64,000 nucleotides of DNA from positions 186,001 through 250,000 of the forward strand of contig JAADJZ010000010.1 of the NCBI GenBank assembly GCA_011032825.1, written 5' to 3'. Made by a program: the position numbers and the translations under genes. This DNA is from Massariosphaeria phaeospora (Eukaryota; Ascomycota; Dothideomycetes; Pleosporales). Of this stretch, positions 21,268 through 32,029 are shown one piece after another; position 1 is the stretch's first letter, and the number at the start of each line of letters is the position of its first letter. The notes under the pieces were generated by a model that did not search any database, was not told the origin of the DNA, and saw nothing but the letters and a program-made list of their open reading frames with translations.

Positions 21268-22943
21268 CTACAACTTCTCCTTCTGCAGACCTCTCCACCC
21301 CCACTCGGTAGCAATCAACTCCGCTGCCCGCTCACCAATGCCCAAGACCGTGAGCATGGGATTAATAGACGGCATCTCAGGGAAGACCCCCGCGTCAGCA
21401 ATCCTCACGCCCTTCAACCCGCGGATCTTGAGCTGAGGGTCGACGACAGCAGACTCGTCTTTGGTGATGTCGCCCATCTTGGTAGTACCAGCCGGATGGT
21501 AGACGGTGTGTGCGACTCGCCGTCCGTACTCCGAGAGCTCTTCGTCTGTCTGGACCTTGGGGCCTGGGGCAACTTCGCGCTTGAGCCACTGGGAGAAGGG
21601 GGCTTGCTTGGCGATTTCTCTGGCAGCCTTTAGGCCTGCAACGATGGTAGCAGCGTCGTAGCCTTCCGGATCAGTGAAGTAGCGGAAGTCGAGCGCAGGC
21701 TTTACTTTAGGGTCTGACGATGTGAGGTAAACACGGCCACGTGAGCGCGGTCGAGGGATGTTGGGGGTCATACAGAAAGCGTCGATAGGGGAGTCATAGC
21801 CCAGTCTATCTCAGTTAGCGGTTTGCTGGTTCATTTCTCCAATATGCCGTACCGAGCGGTGTTCAGGCAGAACGGGATTTGATAGCAGTGCATCATTATA
21901 TCCGCGATGTCGCCATCTGTGCCCGCAGCATTCTTGACTTCGCGGCGGAGGAAAATACCAGCGTCGGAGTCCATCGTGGTCTGGTTCAGGGGCACCGGCT
22001 TGTTCAGTTCCCAGATGATAATGCTTTCCGGATGATCAAGAAGGTTCTCCCCCACACCGGGGATATCTTTTACGACAGGGATTCCGAGATCGGATAGTTG
22101 AGCCTTGGGTCCAAGGCCGGACAGCAGCATCAGTCGGGGGGTGTCAACCGCACCTGCGCATAGAATCGTCTCAGCCCTGGGGTGGAGAACTCGCTTTTCG
22201 CCGCTCTGGAGGGTCACATCGACACCAGTAACCTTGCTTCCCTCGACGTTGACCCTGCTCACCCAAGCGTTGGTGAGAACAGTCAGGTTTGGCCTCTTTT
22301 CCTCCCCACGAAGGATGGGATGGATGTAAGCCACGCTAGCACTGCTGCGGCGTCCATCGTCAGGATTGTAGGATACCGAGAAGAACCCCACGCTCGGCTT
22401 TAGCGCTCCAGTTGTTTTGATCTCGTGGTTGAAGTCATGGTGCACGGGAATGTCCATGGCCTTTGAGCAGGAGTCGACCCAGTCGAGGCAGAGCTGATTG
22501 CGGTGGTTCTCATGTACGGGTTGGACCGTGTTCCGGAGGTTATCCAGGACGCGCGTGAAGGTTTTGAAACTCCATCCTTTGCAGCCTTGTGCTTCCCATC
22601 TTTTACAATCATACTCAAATGGTCTGAACGAGATAAGCGTATTGTGGGACGAACAACCACCCAGAACTTTCGCACGTGAGTGTCGGATGTGAGAGTTGCC
22701 CATGGGCTGCTCTGTCGTGCCATAATCGTAGTCCAGCTCCCCTCCAAGAAGATTGAGCCAGTCCTTGAGAAGCAGCACACGGTCGTCCATGAAATCGCTA
22801 GGCCCGGCCTCGATTAGAAGGACCGACTTGTTTGGAAGATACTCAGAGAGGCGCGCGGCAATAACACAGCCGGCCGTGCCTCCACCCACGATGACGAAAT
22901 CGTATGAGGCATCCTGGGGAATGGAGGTCGTGGTGGGCGACAT
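21268..22943 (-). CDS. Choline-oxidase-type GMC oxidoreductase
   Basis: Choline oxidase converts choline through betaine aldehyde to glycine betaine with FAD and oxygen. Exons 22943-21853 and 21805-21268, with a 47-nt intron, encode 542 residues, the usual GMC size. The FAD dinucleotide motif GGGTAG is at residues 20-25. From memory of the Arthrobacter enzyme, His99 binds FAD covalently and Ser101, Glu312, His466 and Asn510 line the active site. Here GGCSSHNT places His100 and Thr102 at the first two. LLDHPES supplies the Glu, and His467 (YHPAGT) and Asn512 (SINPML) match the rest. A Thr replacing Ser101 is notable. Downstream blocks such as RYFTDPEGYDA and QTDEELSEY also fit choline oxidase better than glucose oxidase types. 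It is divergent from the betaine aldehyde dehydrogenase gene. Confidence 0.85.
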
Positions 22944-23991
22944 GTTGAGTGAGACGGAAAAGTGAAAAGTGTGTCTAAAAGTCTAGAAGTACTTCCGAAG
23001 ATAAGTCCGGAAGAGGTCTAATCTCCTCCACCAGATTCGTATTGGTTTGCTCTTAACGGGGCAAACGGAGAATTTGCAGCGACTAATAATAAAGTGGAGC
23101 AGACGACAGCCAGATGTCTCGACGTGGAGCTCCGATCCAGGAAGCTGATGAGCGGCGAAGGACGATCTACTGCAAAAGATCAAATCTGCTTTCTGGGCCA
23201 AGGCGTGCTTGGGCGGCCAGGATGCGGACGGTCTACCGGGCTGCACGTGCTACGCCACGGGTAAGTGTTGGGGGATAGCTGCCACGGTCCATGGTCGAGT
23301 GTGCTGTTGGAATAGGCGATGGAAGCCATTGGGCGAGGACAAAGACGTGGCTCTGCGTCTCTTTGGGCGTCCGTCCTGAACATGTGCCCGTCCTCCGCTT
23401 CCCGTGGACGTCGTCTTCGCGGCAGAAAATCTCGTTAACGATGAGGTGATCGGAACGGTTCATCAACATCCATCACGCCGCCCAAACGCTCGGACCTCTG
23501 TTCAGCTAACCCAATCAGGCTCGCGCGTCTAGGCGGTGTGGCCGACGACAACCCGACCCCAACGGTCTTGCACCCATCTGCGTGTGGCATTCTGATCCCG
23601 CATGAAGCCGTTCGTGTTTGCCTCTATCTAGCTGTTGGTCTATCGTCCGTTTTCTTGCTCGTAGACCTCTATCGATCCAGCCGCATCCTCCAGCGCTGGC
23701 ATCGTTCCCGTGCGGAGCTACCCCGCTTTGAGCCCTGAGCTTTCAGCACACGCCAATGCTGGGAAAAACCATCCATCACCTGCATGTTGAGACGATAGAC
23801 CATCGCTAGTTTGATAGCTCATTCTAATAGATCTGGTAGGCATCCACCTAGATGGCCATAAACTCTTTAAGCTCTTGTTAGCTTGATGATCAAGCAGCTC
23901 GACGAGACGGGAGGAGAACCTCGGATCCCCAGGTCCATATTAGAAACACTTATTTTTACATCATAGAGCCGAAACGAAGCCTTCCATCGCC
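22944..23991. promoter_or_regulatory. Shared upstream region of choline oxidase and BADH genes
   Basis: This 1.05-kb interval separates two divergent genes for consecutive steps of glycine betaine synthesis, so it probably contains both promoters and possibly shared control sites. An open frame at 23538-23738 has a GTG start and one hydrophobic stretch; I do not accept it as a gene. Confidence 0.5.
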
Positions 23992-25518
23992 ATGTCTCTC
24001 CCATACGCGCCTCGCTTTGCATACTACGACGGCAAGACGCAGTCGTCCTCCTCAACCAGCTCCTTCCAAAGCATCAACCCCGCGACCGCCACTCCCCTCG
24101 CCAACATCCACACCACTACGCACGGCGCCATCGACTCCGCCATCGCCTCCGCCCAACAAGCCTTCCCCGCCTGGTCCTCGAGACCGGCAATCGAGCGCGC
24201 CCGCATCCTCCAAAAAGCAGCCGCTCTGCTCCGCGCCCGCAATGACGAGCTCGCACGCATCGAGACCGACGACACGGGTAAGCCCTTCTCGGAGACCTCC
24301 ACCGTGGACGTCGTAACGGGCGCCGACGTCCTCGAGTACTTTGCCAACATGGTCGGCGGCGGAGGCCTGAACGGCGAGACGGTGCAGCTGCGGCCCAATG
24401 CCTGGGTCTACACGACCAAGAACGCGCTCGGCGTGTGTGCGGGCATCGGAGCGTGGAACTACCCCATCCAGATTGCGCTGTGGAAGTCGGCGCCCTGTCT
24501 GGCCGCGGGGAACACCATGGTGTACAAGCCCTCCGAGTTCACCAGCCTGCACTCGACCGTGCTGGCTGAGATATACACCGAGGCCGGCGTACCCCCCGGC
24601 GTCTTCAACGTCGTCCAAGGCGGTGCCGCCGTCGGCGCATACCTGACCCAACACGCCTCAATCGCAAAAGTCAGCTTCACCGGGCAAGTCTCGACGGGAC
24701 AAAAAGTCGCGGGCAGCGCCGCCAGCGCTATGAAATACGTAACCATGGAGCTCGGCGGCAAATCCGCGTGCATCATCCTGCCGGACGCCGACCTCGACGC
24801 CGCCGCCGACGGCGCCATGATGGCCAACTTCTTCTCGACCGGCCAAGTCTGCACAAACGGGACGCGCGTCTTCGTGCCCGCCGCCCTGCAACCCGCCTTC
24901 GAGCAGGCGCTGCTGGCCAAAATGCAGCACATCCGCGCCGGCGACGTGCACGACCCGCGCACCAACTTCGGGCCGCTGGTCAGCAAGCCGCACTTCGACA
25001 AAGTGCAAGCGTACATCGCCCACGGCATCCAGCACGACAAGGCCACGCTACTGTGCGGTGGGCTCGGTCCTCCCGCTTGGCTGCGAGATACCACCACCGA
25101 CTCAACACACCCAGCGGCCTACAAGAACGGCTACTGGGTCCGCCCCACCATCTTCACCAACTGCACCGACGCCATGCTCATCGCCCGCGACGAGATCTTC
25201 GGCCCGGTGATGTGCATCCTCCCCTACGACACCATCTCCTCCGCCGTGCAGCGCGCCAACGCCTCGCCCATGGGTCTCGCGGCCGGCGTGTTTACAAAAG
25301 ACTTGAACCGCGCGCACCAGGTCATCGCGCGGCTGGAGGCGGGCATCACGTGGGTGAATACGTGGGGCGAGTCGCCGGCGGAGATGAGCGTTGGCGGGTG
25401 GAAGATGAGTGGCGTGGGGGTGGAGAATGGGAGGAGGGGGTTGGAGGCGTGGGTTAGGGGGAAGAGTACGTTGGTGGAGATGGGGGGCGAGGGGGGGAGT
25501 GTGTTTGCGAAGCTGTAG
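23992..25518 (+). CDS. Betaine aldehyde dehydrogenase
   Basis: This enzyme oxidises betaine aldehyde to glycine betaine with NAD(P)+. It is a single exon of 508 residues, starting at an ATG preceded by CCATCGCC. It belongs to the aldehyde dehydrogenase superfamily: substrate and cofactor region [23 protein letters not shown] loop [11 protein letters not shown], general base Glu253 in MELGGKS and catalytic Cys287 in [11 protein letters not shown]. The CTNGTRVF string and the [15 protein letters not shown] block are characteristic of the BetB/BADH branch rather than general ALDHs. A poorly conserved loop (about residues 357-380) is specific to this copy. It is transcribed away from the choline-oxidase-type gene and converges on the aldo-keto reductase gene. 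Confidence 0.93.
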   Translation: MSLPYAPRFAYYDGKTQSSSSTSSFQSINPATATPLANIHTTTHGAIDSAIASAQQAFPAWSSRPAIERARILQKAAALLRARNDELARIETDDTGKPFSETSTVDVVTGADVLEYFANMVGGGGLNGETVQLRPNAWVYTTKNALGVCAGIGAWNYPIQIALWKSAPCLAAGNTMVYKPSEFTSLHSTVLAEIYTEAGVPPGVFNVVQGGAAVGAYLTQHASIAKVSFTGQVSTGQKVAGSAASAMKYVTMELGGKSACIILPDADLDAAADGAMMANFFSTGQVCTNGTRVFVPAALQPAFEQALLAKMQHIRAGDVHDPRTNFGPLVSKPHFDKVQAYIAHGIQHDKATLLCGGLGPPAWLRDTTTDSTHPAAYKNGYWVRPTIFTNCTDAMLIARDEIFGPVMCILPYDTISSAVQRANASPMGLAAGVFTKDLNRAHQVIARLEAGITWVNTWGESPAEMSVGGWKMSGVGVENGRRGLEAWVRGKSTLVEMGGEGGSVFAKL

Positions 25519-25799
25519 GGAGGGGGAGGAAGGGGCTGTTGGGGAGGTGAGGGGGCTGGGATGATGGGTGGTGTATAAAGGAAGTAAGGACCATGAAAAG
25601 TGGTACTATTATAGGTCTGATGATAAACACTTCAAGACATGTCTTGAGAGAGAGCAGACATGTTGTCGCTGCATCTAGTACGATTGAAATGCTAAGAAAG
25701 TGCTCGCCGCTTAGAGCAAATGCCCACCCAAAGAGACACGAAAGCGGAGCTCGTCCATGCTCGTAGCCATGAAGCCTAAGCCCAGATCCTACACCAGAA

Positions 25800-27197
25800 C
25801 TACCTCAGAGGCAACCCCTTATCGTCCGCAACCTCGCCTTGATATTCCACAGGCGCCGCCTTCGGACTCGCCGCCGGTGTAAGCCACGCCGCCTCCGCCT
25901 CTCCCTCCTGCTCCAGTTCCCCAACGTCCCCCTTCCCACCACCGCTCTTCCGCCGCCCAACAAAGTCCTCCCCAGGACTCGGCCACTCGAAGTCAAACCA
26001 GCCGCCCAGAATCTCCTGCACGCCCTCCGCCAGCATAGCAACCGCCTTCCTGCGATTACGCGACCACTCCCACGCGCGGGACCAGCGCCCCGCCTGCACA
26101 GCCGTCTGCTCGCCGCCCTCCAGGCCATCCAAAATACTGCGCCACACCAGCATGGCCTTCTCGAGCTCGTCGGGCCGCGAGACGCCAATGACGGAGACGC
26201 CGAGCTTCGCGCCGCCGCCGACGTCGTGGTTGGACGCGTGCTGCCAGGGCAGGCCGGACGCGGGGTCGCCGTTGGAGCCGCACGGTGCGCCGGCGGATAT
26301 CCAGTTCTCGAGCGCGAAGCGGATGGCGATGACTTCGATTTTCTCGCCGTGCTGGTCGCAGAAGGCGCTGGCGGTGCGCACGGCGGCGCGCAGGGCGCGC
26401 GATGCGGGGTGCCAGTCACCCATGCCGCCTTGGGGCACGCCGGCGCGGCGCAGCAGGCCCATGGCGAGGGGGGAGCCGTGCGGCACGACGTCGACGCCCG
26501 CGTTGCGCAGGCGGTGGATGCCGCGCGGGCTGGCGAGCGTCTGGTTCTGCAGCGTGAAGTGCGCGTACGACTGCACTGCGTTGAGGGGCTCGCCTGTCTC
26601 GCGGAGGATCATTTCGGCCATGTCGCCGAGCACGTCGACGGGGTAGCCCGAGATGCCGATGTAGCGGATTGTGCCTTCTTCGTCGCGGATTCTGCGCAGC
26701 TCCGTGACGGCTTCGAGGACCTCGGCGGGCGTGACGAATTCGACGTCGTGGCAGTAGACGAGGTCGAGGTAGTTGGTGTGCAGGCGCGCGAGACTGCGTG
26801 CTATGCTCTGGCGCACCCATTCCCGCGAGTAGTTGAACTCGTCGCCGGCTACCCGTCCCACCTTCGTCAATATCATGTAGGAGTCGCGGGGGAAGGTTTC
26901 GCGGACAAAGGGCGTGGCCAGCGCGTCGCCGAGCAGCTGCTCCGAGGGGCCATAGTACGGCGACGTGTCGAAGGCGCGGATGCCATGTGTGAGTGCGGAG
27001 GTGACGAGGCCCGTGGTGTCGAGCGTGAAGGGGTCGGAGTTGTATTGGGTGTTGAAGGTTGCCGTGCCGAATATGAGGGGCGGGAGGATGGAGGAGAGGA
27101 GTGTGCGGCGCCCATCCGCGGTGCTGTACGGAATCGGCTTTTGTCTGGAGGGAAAGCTAGAGGTAGTCGACGGGTGCTCGGTGGGCGTGCTGGCCAT
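25800..27197 (-). CDS. Aldo-keto reductase, D-arabinose dehydrogenase (ARA2) type
   Basis: ARA2-type enzymes oxidise D-arabinose with NAD+ on the route to D-erythroascorbate. It is a single exon of 465 residues. The AKR catalytic tetrad can be seen: Asp and Tyr in AFDTSPYYGPSEQLLG, Lys in ILTKVGR and His in LVYCHDVEF. The NAD-side strand includes SVIGVSRPDELEKA. About 60 residues at the C-terminus are charged, Gly/Ala rich and poorly conserved, longer than in yeast. The 3' end lies 281 bp from the BADH stop in convergent orientation. A functional link to the neighbouring choline genes is not shown. The opposite strand is open across almost the whole gene, which reflects GC-rich codon use. Confidence 0.88.
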   Translation of the reverse strand: MASTPTEHPSTTSSFPSRQKPIPYSTADGRRTLLSSILPPLIFGTATFNTQYNSDPFTLDTTGLVTSALTHGIRAFDTSPYYGPSEQLLGDALATPFVRETFPRDSYMILTKVGRVAGDEFNYSREWVRQSIARSLARLHTNYLDLVYCHDVEFVTPAEVLEAVTELRRIRDEEGTIRYIGISGYPVDVLGDMAEMILRETGEPLNAVQSYAHFTLQNQTLASPRGIHRLRNAGVDVVPHGSPLAMGLLRRAGVPQGGMGDWHPASRALRAAVRTASAFCDQHGEKIEVIAIRFALENWISAGAPCGSNGDPASGLPWQHASNHDVGGGAKLGVSVIGVSRPDELEKAMLVWRSILDGLEGGEQTAVQAGRWSRAWEWSRNRRKAVAMLAEGVQEILGGWFDFEWPSPGEDFVGRRKSGGGKGDVGELEQEGEAEAAWLTPAASPKAAPVEYQGEVADDKGLPLR

Positions 27198-28581
27198 GGT
27201 CGCTTTTGATTTTTTTGCGCCGCACTATGTCTTGCAACGGCGATAAGCGGAGTAGCGAGGCGTAGCGGGGCTACGATGTCGTCGGTTTGACGTCGAAGAA
27301 AGTGAACCTGGGTGTGAGTGGAGCACTGTATTGGTATTTCCTAGAGAAAGAAATGCAGGGACAGCAGCATAATGGGCGCAACCCAACCGGCCGTAGCCGC
27401 CTCGCCGGAAGCCGCTGGACAACTCGCGCTATGGATGGGATCGCGCGCCGGGCGTGAAGTCGTGTAGTCACCACTCCAGATCCGCCTTCTAATCTTGCTA
27501 GCTGTCGATGCTAGGGACGTATAGACTAGCGGTCAAGCGGCCTGGCTCGAATGACGCCATCTGCATCTAGATCGCAACATGAATTGTGCCGGCTGGTTGT
27601 TATTCGTTGAGGGCGAGGACAAAGGTGTCGCGAGGGTGCTGGAGGGGGTGGAAACCAACGGCTCGGGACTTCGAGTTGGCCGATGCTTGGCGGGTACGCG
27701 CAGCATCTGATACCTAACACACCAACCATGTGCTCGCTCGTCCGGCTGCCATAGGGTGACTACGTTCAGAGCCTATCTATAAGCAATGTGTTGTGTGTGT
27801 CCCCGCGTTATGGTCTATTCTAAGATTGAGCTTTTATCCTAGAGACCTCCGTTAACGCATAGACACACGCAGCGAACCACAGCGACCTCCCCTAGACACA
27901 GAAGCCAATTTTCGATAGATCTCTTTCACACAACAGTAAACATAAACAACACCACTCACTTAGAAACTCAAAAACGCGTATTTCCTGTACCTGTTTATAT
28001 ATACTCAGTCTTCCCACACCATCAACACCAGCCCCAGAAACAACCCCAAACACCCCCCCACATCTCCACACAAGGAGTAGGTAGAAACAGGGGGCGATAG
28101 TAATCTATATATTTGCGCGAATTTGTGTGCATCCACCCGTCCATCCATCCATCCAATCCGTCTTTATCGAACCCCATTCAATCTCTTGCATACACGGCCA
28201 AAGCCCAAAAAAAGAAAGATAGATAGATAGCCCGCGGGAAAGTAGCCAAGCCACCCAGCAATGCACATATATGCGCTCTCTACCGAATGCGAGTAGATGA
28301 GCAAAGGTTGAGCATGGAAAACAACGCCGCTACATGGGCTCTCGTGAAGAGTAGTAATATGGGAGATGATGCGCCATGCAAAACCGGAAGAAGGTGGGTG
28401 GGTACAGAAGAGTGTGTCCTGCTGACCGAGAACCGGAGGAATAGCATGATGCGAAAAGTGTTGTCGAGAGAGCGACTATCCGATGTATTTGTACAAAGAT
28501 GCAAGAAGGCGCCGCTCAGATGCAATAGCAGAAGACCCAAAAAAAATTAAAATAGAAGGGATCCAGAAGGTGGAAATTGCG
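27198..28581. other. Intergenic, short microsatellites only
   Basis: This is 1.4 kb without a supported gene. (CCAT)n at 28141-28154 and (AGAT)n at 28217-28230 are visible. A long CA/CT-rich stretch covers 27890-28080. Confidence 0.6.
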
Positions 28582-31500
28582 CTATCCAGGCCTTTTGAAG
28601 GCTTCCACTGCGAGCGTCGGCGTTTCCACTTGTCGATTCGACGGGACGCCTTCGTTCTTTCTGCGGTCGAAAAAGTTCTGGCACTCGTGTGAGATGAATG
28701 TCCACTCAGCGAGGGCACGCCCAGCATAGCGGCTGGAAGTCGCTGCGGATCCAAGTGGCCGTGAGCTGTCGACTGCAGTGATGTTGACCCCCCTCGTCTG
28801 CAGTAGTACTTGCGCTGGCAGTGGAAGCCGAGGCGGACTTAGGCGCATGTTTTGGTAGACGCCAAATCGTTTGTCGACCCATTCCAAAGAGAATCGAAAG
28901 CTATAACTGCGGTGTGTGCGCGGTGGGGACGAAACCTCGGTATTCGCGGTTTTACCAGTCAATATATCTGTCGAGCTATTTGGTGTCTTGGTGCTCAAGG
29001 ACTTGCTGGCAGACTCCTTAGCAGGTGCAGCACCTCGAGCCTTCTGAGATGCCTTCGGGGCGCCGCCAATAAGGGTTCGGAGAATGCCCCAGCGACCTTT
29101 CCCGGTGTCTTCCTCGTCAAACTCCTGTGAGTCCATGGACTGTGCAGATACTGGTCGACTTTCGGGTTCGGGACTGGGGATTCCTCCAGACGGTCTTCTG
29201 GGCATTGGAGATTGAATAACGCCATCGAAAGAGAGGAACGGGCCTGAATTAGTCACAACAGGATTATCATTACGGATAATAAGAAAACGTCGGCCAGGGG
29301 CGGGGTTGCAAGCCTGCGTGGAGGGCGAGACAATCTGCTTGGTATCGGCCTCTTCACGGAGCCAGAGATAATGAGACCACACCGAGCGCAAGCGATCACT
29401 GAACGCTCGCATTATGTTTCTAAGATCAGTGTCAGCACCAGTGCATATCATACTCAACAGGAAACATACATCTCAGCATCCGACTCGTCTCCATCGAACC
29501 GTGCGACCCGCCAACAGAGTAACCGCATGAAATATGAGCGCACCATAGGGCACCAATGATTGAATCTGCTTTCGAAGAACTCTGGCTCTAGTAGAAAATC
29601 GAGGCACAAGGTAGTTTTGCGTATTTCGTCCGAAGTGATGAGCGTCCAGATGCTATACAAGAAGGCATACAGCTTGATTTCAGTTGCAGTATTTTGACTC
29701 GAGGTCATTTGCTTGCAAACAGTGAGCCAGAACGGCCAATCTAATACCGAATGCTGGTGAATGTCAAGCTGCTCGTAGCGAACGATGATGACGAACGCTT
29801 CCTCGAGAAAGTCGCAAAGCGTATAACAGGCGTTGTTATCGTAAACAGAAACCTTGCGCGCTGCAGCTTTTAGGAGACGCCCAAAGCTCTCTGCAAAGAT
29901 GCGCCTCGCTGTGTTGAGATGGGAATTTCTTTCTGAAAGGAAGTCTCGAATGAGCATTATGAGTCTGTTTTCTGCCATCTGCCGTGTAGCATTCGCCGGA
30001 GGTATAGGTACTGCGGACGCTGTTGTATCTGGATCACTAAACACATCGTCGAAAGTTATTGATCCTGCGCTGTTGCCTGGATCTTCAGGCTGCTGGGGAG
30101 TGGTGTGCCGGTTCACTGTCGCATCAAGATTGGCCAAGATCTGTGCATGCACCATAACCAGCCCCGGCACGCATATGCGCTCCGCGTTGTTGAGTTCCGC
30201 CGGAAGGAAATCAGCCACGAGGATGTGGTAGTGTTTCACAAAAACGTAAAACAAATCACTCTCTGCACCCGTCCAGCGCTTCACCCAAGTGCCGTACCAA
30301 TCCACGTTCGCCGTCCCCAGGGGAGGCGTTGCAGGTCGACGTAGAAGCCGCACGAGCTTGGCTAGAGACTGAAACTTCAAAGAGTAGAGTGTGGGCGGAA
30401 ATGCTGATGCGACACGATCAGAAACAACATCGAGCTTGTCCTGCCTCGAAACACCCGACTCTCCGAGGACACGCTTCATTGTGTCCAACGGTGCATTCCA
30501 CAAGCGCACTAACACGTCAGCAACTCCTGGACAGAAGCAAAACGCATAGGCGCAGGTCTTTCCGCAAAAAGTAACGAGGCTAGCGGCGGCGTTCCGGAGC
30601 GACATTTTGTCGACCACGAATGTCATTTGTGATAACAGATTCTGCGTGAAAATGTTCCGTACGTTATGGTAGACAGACTCGGCCAGAAAATCCGATGAGG
30701 TGGAAGAACTAGAAGCGGCTGATTTGGCGGTGATCGTCGATGATGTCTCGAAACGGTCTGCGAGGGCACAAAAAGGAGATGGTGACATTCTCCACTCAGG
30801 TCGCTCCATAACACCGGCGATGCCATCCAAGATAGCCGGGCGGTCTGTACCTGACAATGACTGGTTATTGCGCCCGGCTAGGAGTTCGAGCAACGCGGTC
30901 CACCATCCATTCAAAATATTAGTGCGCCGATCCAGATCTTCAGGGCGTAATCGATTGTTTGACGGGTGCGCAGCGTACGAGCGTAAGAACGGGAGAAGAG
31001 CGTTTCGCACGACGTTCGCTTTTAATGCGATGGATTTGGAATGAAATCTAGGAGCAGCGTTAGAAAGAACCACGCATTGTCAGTTGATATAACTTACTTG
31101 CGAAGGTCTCCCTCAAGCGTACGGAACACAGTCCAGAGCTCGTCTTTCTTGCGGGGCTCCGTTCTGGCGCCTTTGAACTTTTCTGAGGAGAACTCCCGCG
31201 GCAGTGGAGGAATATGATGCGGGCTTGTAGGAAGCTGTGACAATGTAGGTAACCTTTCTGTAGAAAATGATTTGGGAACTGGCGGAACCGAGGGGGCATT
31301 AGGGTCTGCAAGCACAGACTGTTGATTGTTCGATGAATTGAAGATGACACTAAGACGCGAGGCTTTCTTCGCAAGGAGGCGGTTTTCAGGTGCAGCAGGG
31401 TTTCCCGTGACATCCCTGGCTGTAGACGGCTCCGGAATGCTAGCTGCAGAGACAGACTTGCGTCTGCCTACATGGAAAGACTTCCTTGGTTTTTCTGCTT

Positions 31501-32029
31501 TCACTGGGCTGGTGGACTCCTGTGTCGGTGAAGAAGATCTTGACTGTGACGAAATCCAGGATTTCCTCCGCAGCTTCGTCAAAGACCGCGCCGGGGACGA
31601 CTCGGGCTGCTCCCGCCCCTCCTTGGGCTTTGGCTCAACGGATGTGTCGCGGCTCTTGCTGGAAAAGGACAGGAACCTTGATGGCCGGCGCGAGTTGCTG
31701 GGCCGCACATGCGGAATCTGTTCAATCTGGGGGGACTCGTCGGAGTCGGGGCTCGACCCGTCTGAAGAGCTATACGAGCCGTCGGCGTTGGCACCCGTCT
31801 TCAGTTCGTCTTCTGATATTGTGCCCTTCAGCTCCAGCACCGACGACTCGTCCAGCAGATCCTTGACGCGGGGAAAGTAGGTGTACGACGCCGACTTCGG
31901 AAGCGGTGGATGCTCGATCTTCTCTCGCTGGGGCGGCGGAAAGGCATCTGAAGCAGCCCGGTTCCTGCCGCGATGGCTGCTTGCAAGCAGCTCCTGGCCG
32001 CGCAGAGGCGGTCGACCGACAGCCTGCAT
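28582..32029 (-). CDS. DUF1765 (UPF0592) family protein
   Basis: Three exons, 32029-31098, 31047-29470 and 29419-28582, with two 50-nt introns, give 1,115 residues. The joined reading ELWTVFRTLEGDLRKFHSKS crosses the first junction and EINIMRAFSDRL the second. The first 280 residues are disordered and Ser/Arg/Pro rich with many possible phosphorylation sites. The long helical core that follows, with ILNGWWTALLELLAGRN, LLCWRVARFDGDES and WSHYLWLREE, fits the DUF1765 family. Baker's yeast has a member, Ahk1, reported to act with the Hkr1 osmosensor in the HOG pathway; transferring that role here is inference. The C-terminus ends in ordinary soluble sequence. Confidence 0.85.

Noticed and set aside
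23538..23738. Small frame with one hydrophobic stretch between choline oxidase and BADH genes
   Set aside because: It starts with GTG, is 66 residues long, has no homology I recognise and lies in a likely shared promoter.
25839..27209. 456-residue plus-strand frame antisense to the aldo-keto reductase
   Set aside because: The minus-strand protein has the full AKR catalytic set. The antisense frame is open only because of GC-rich third positions.
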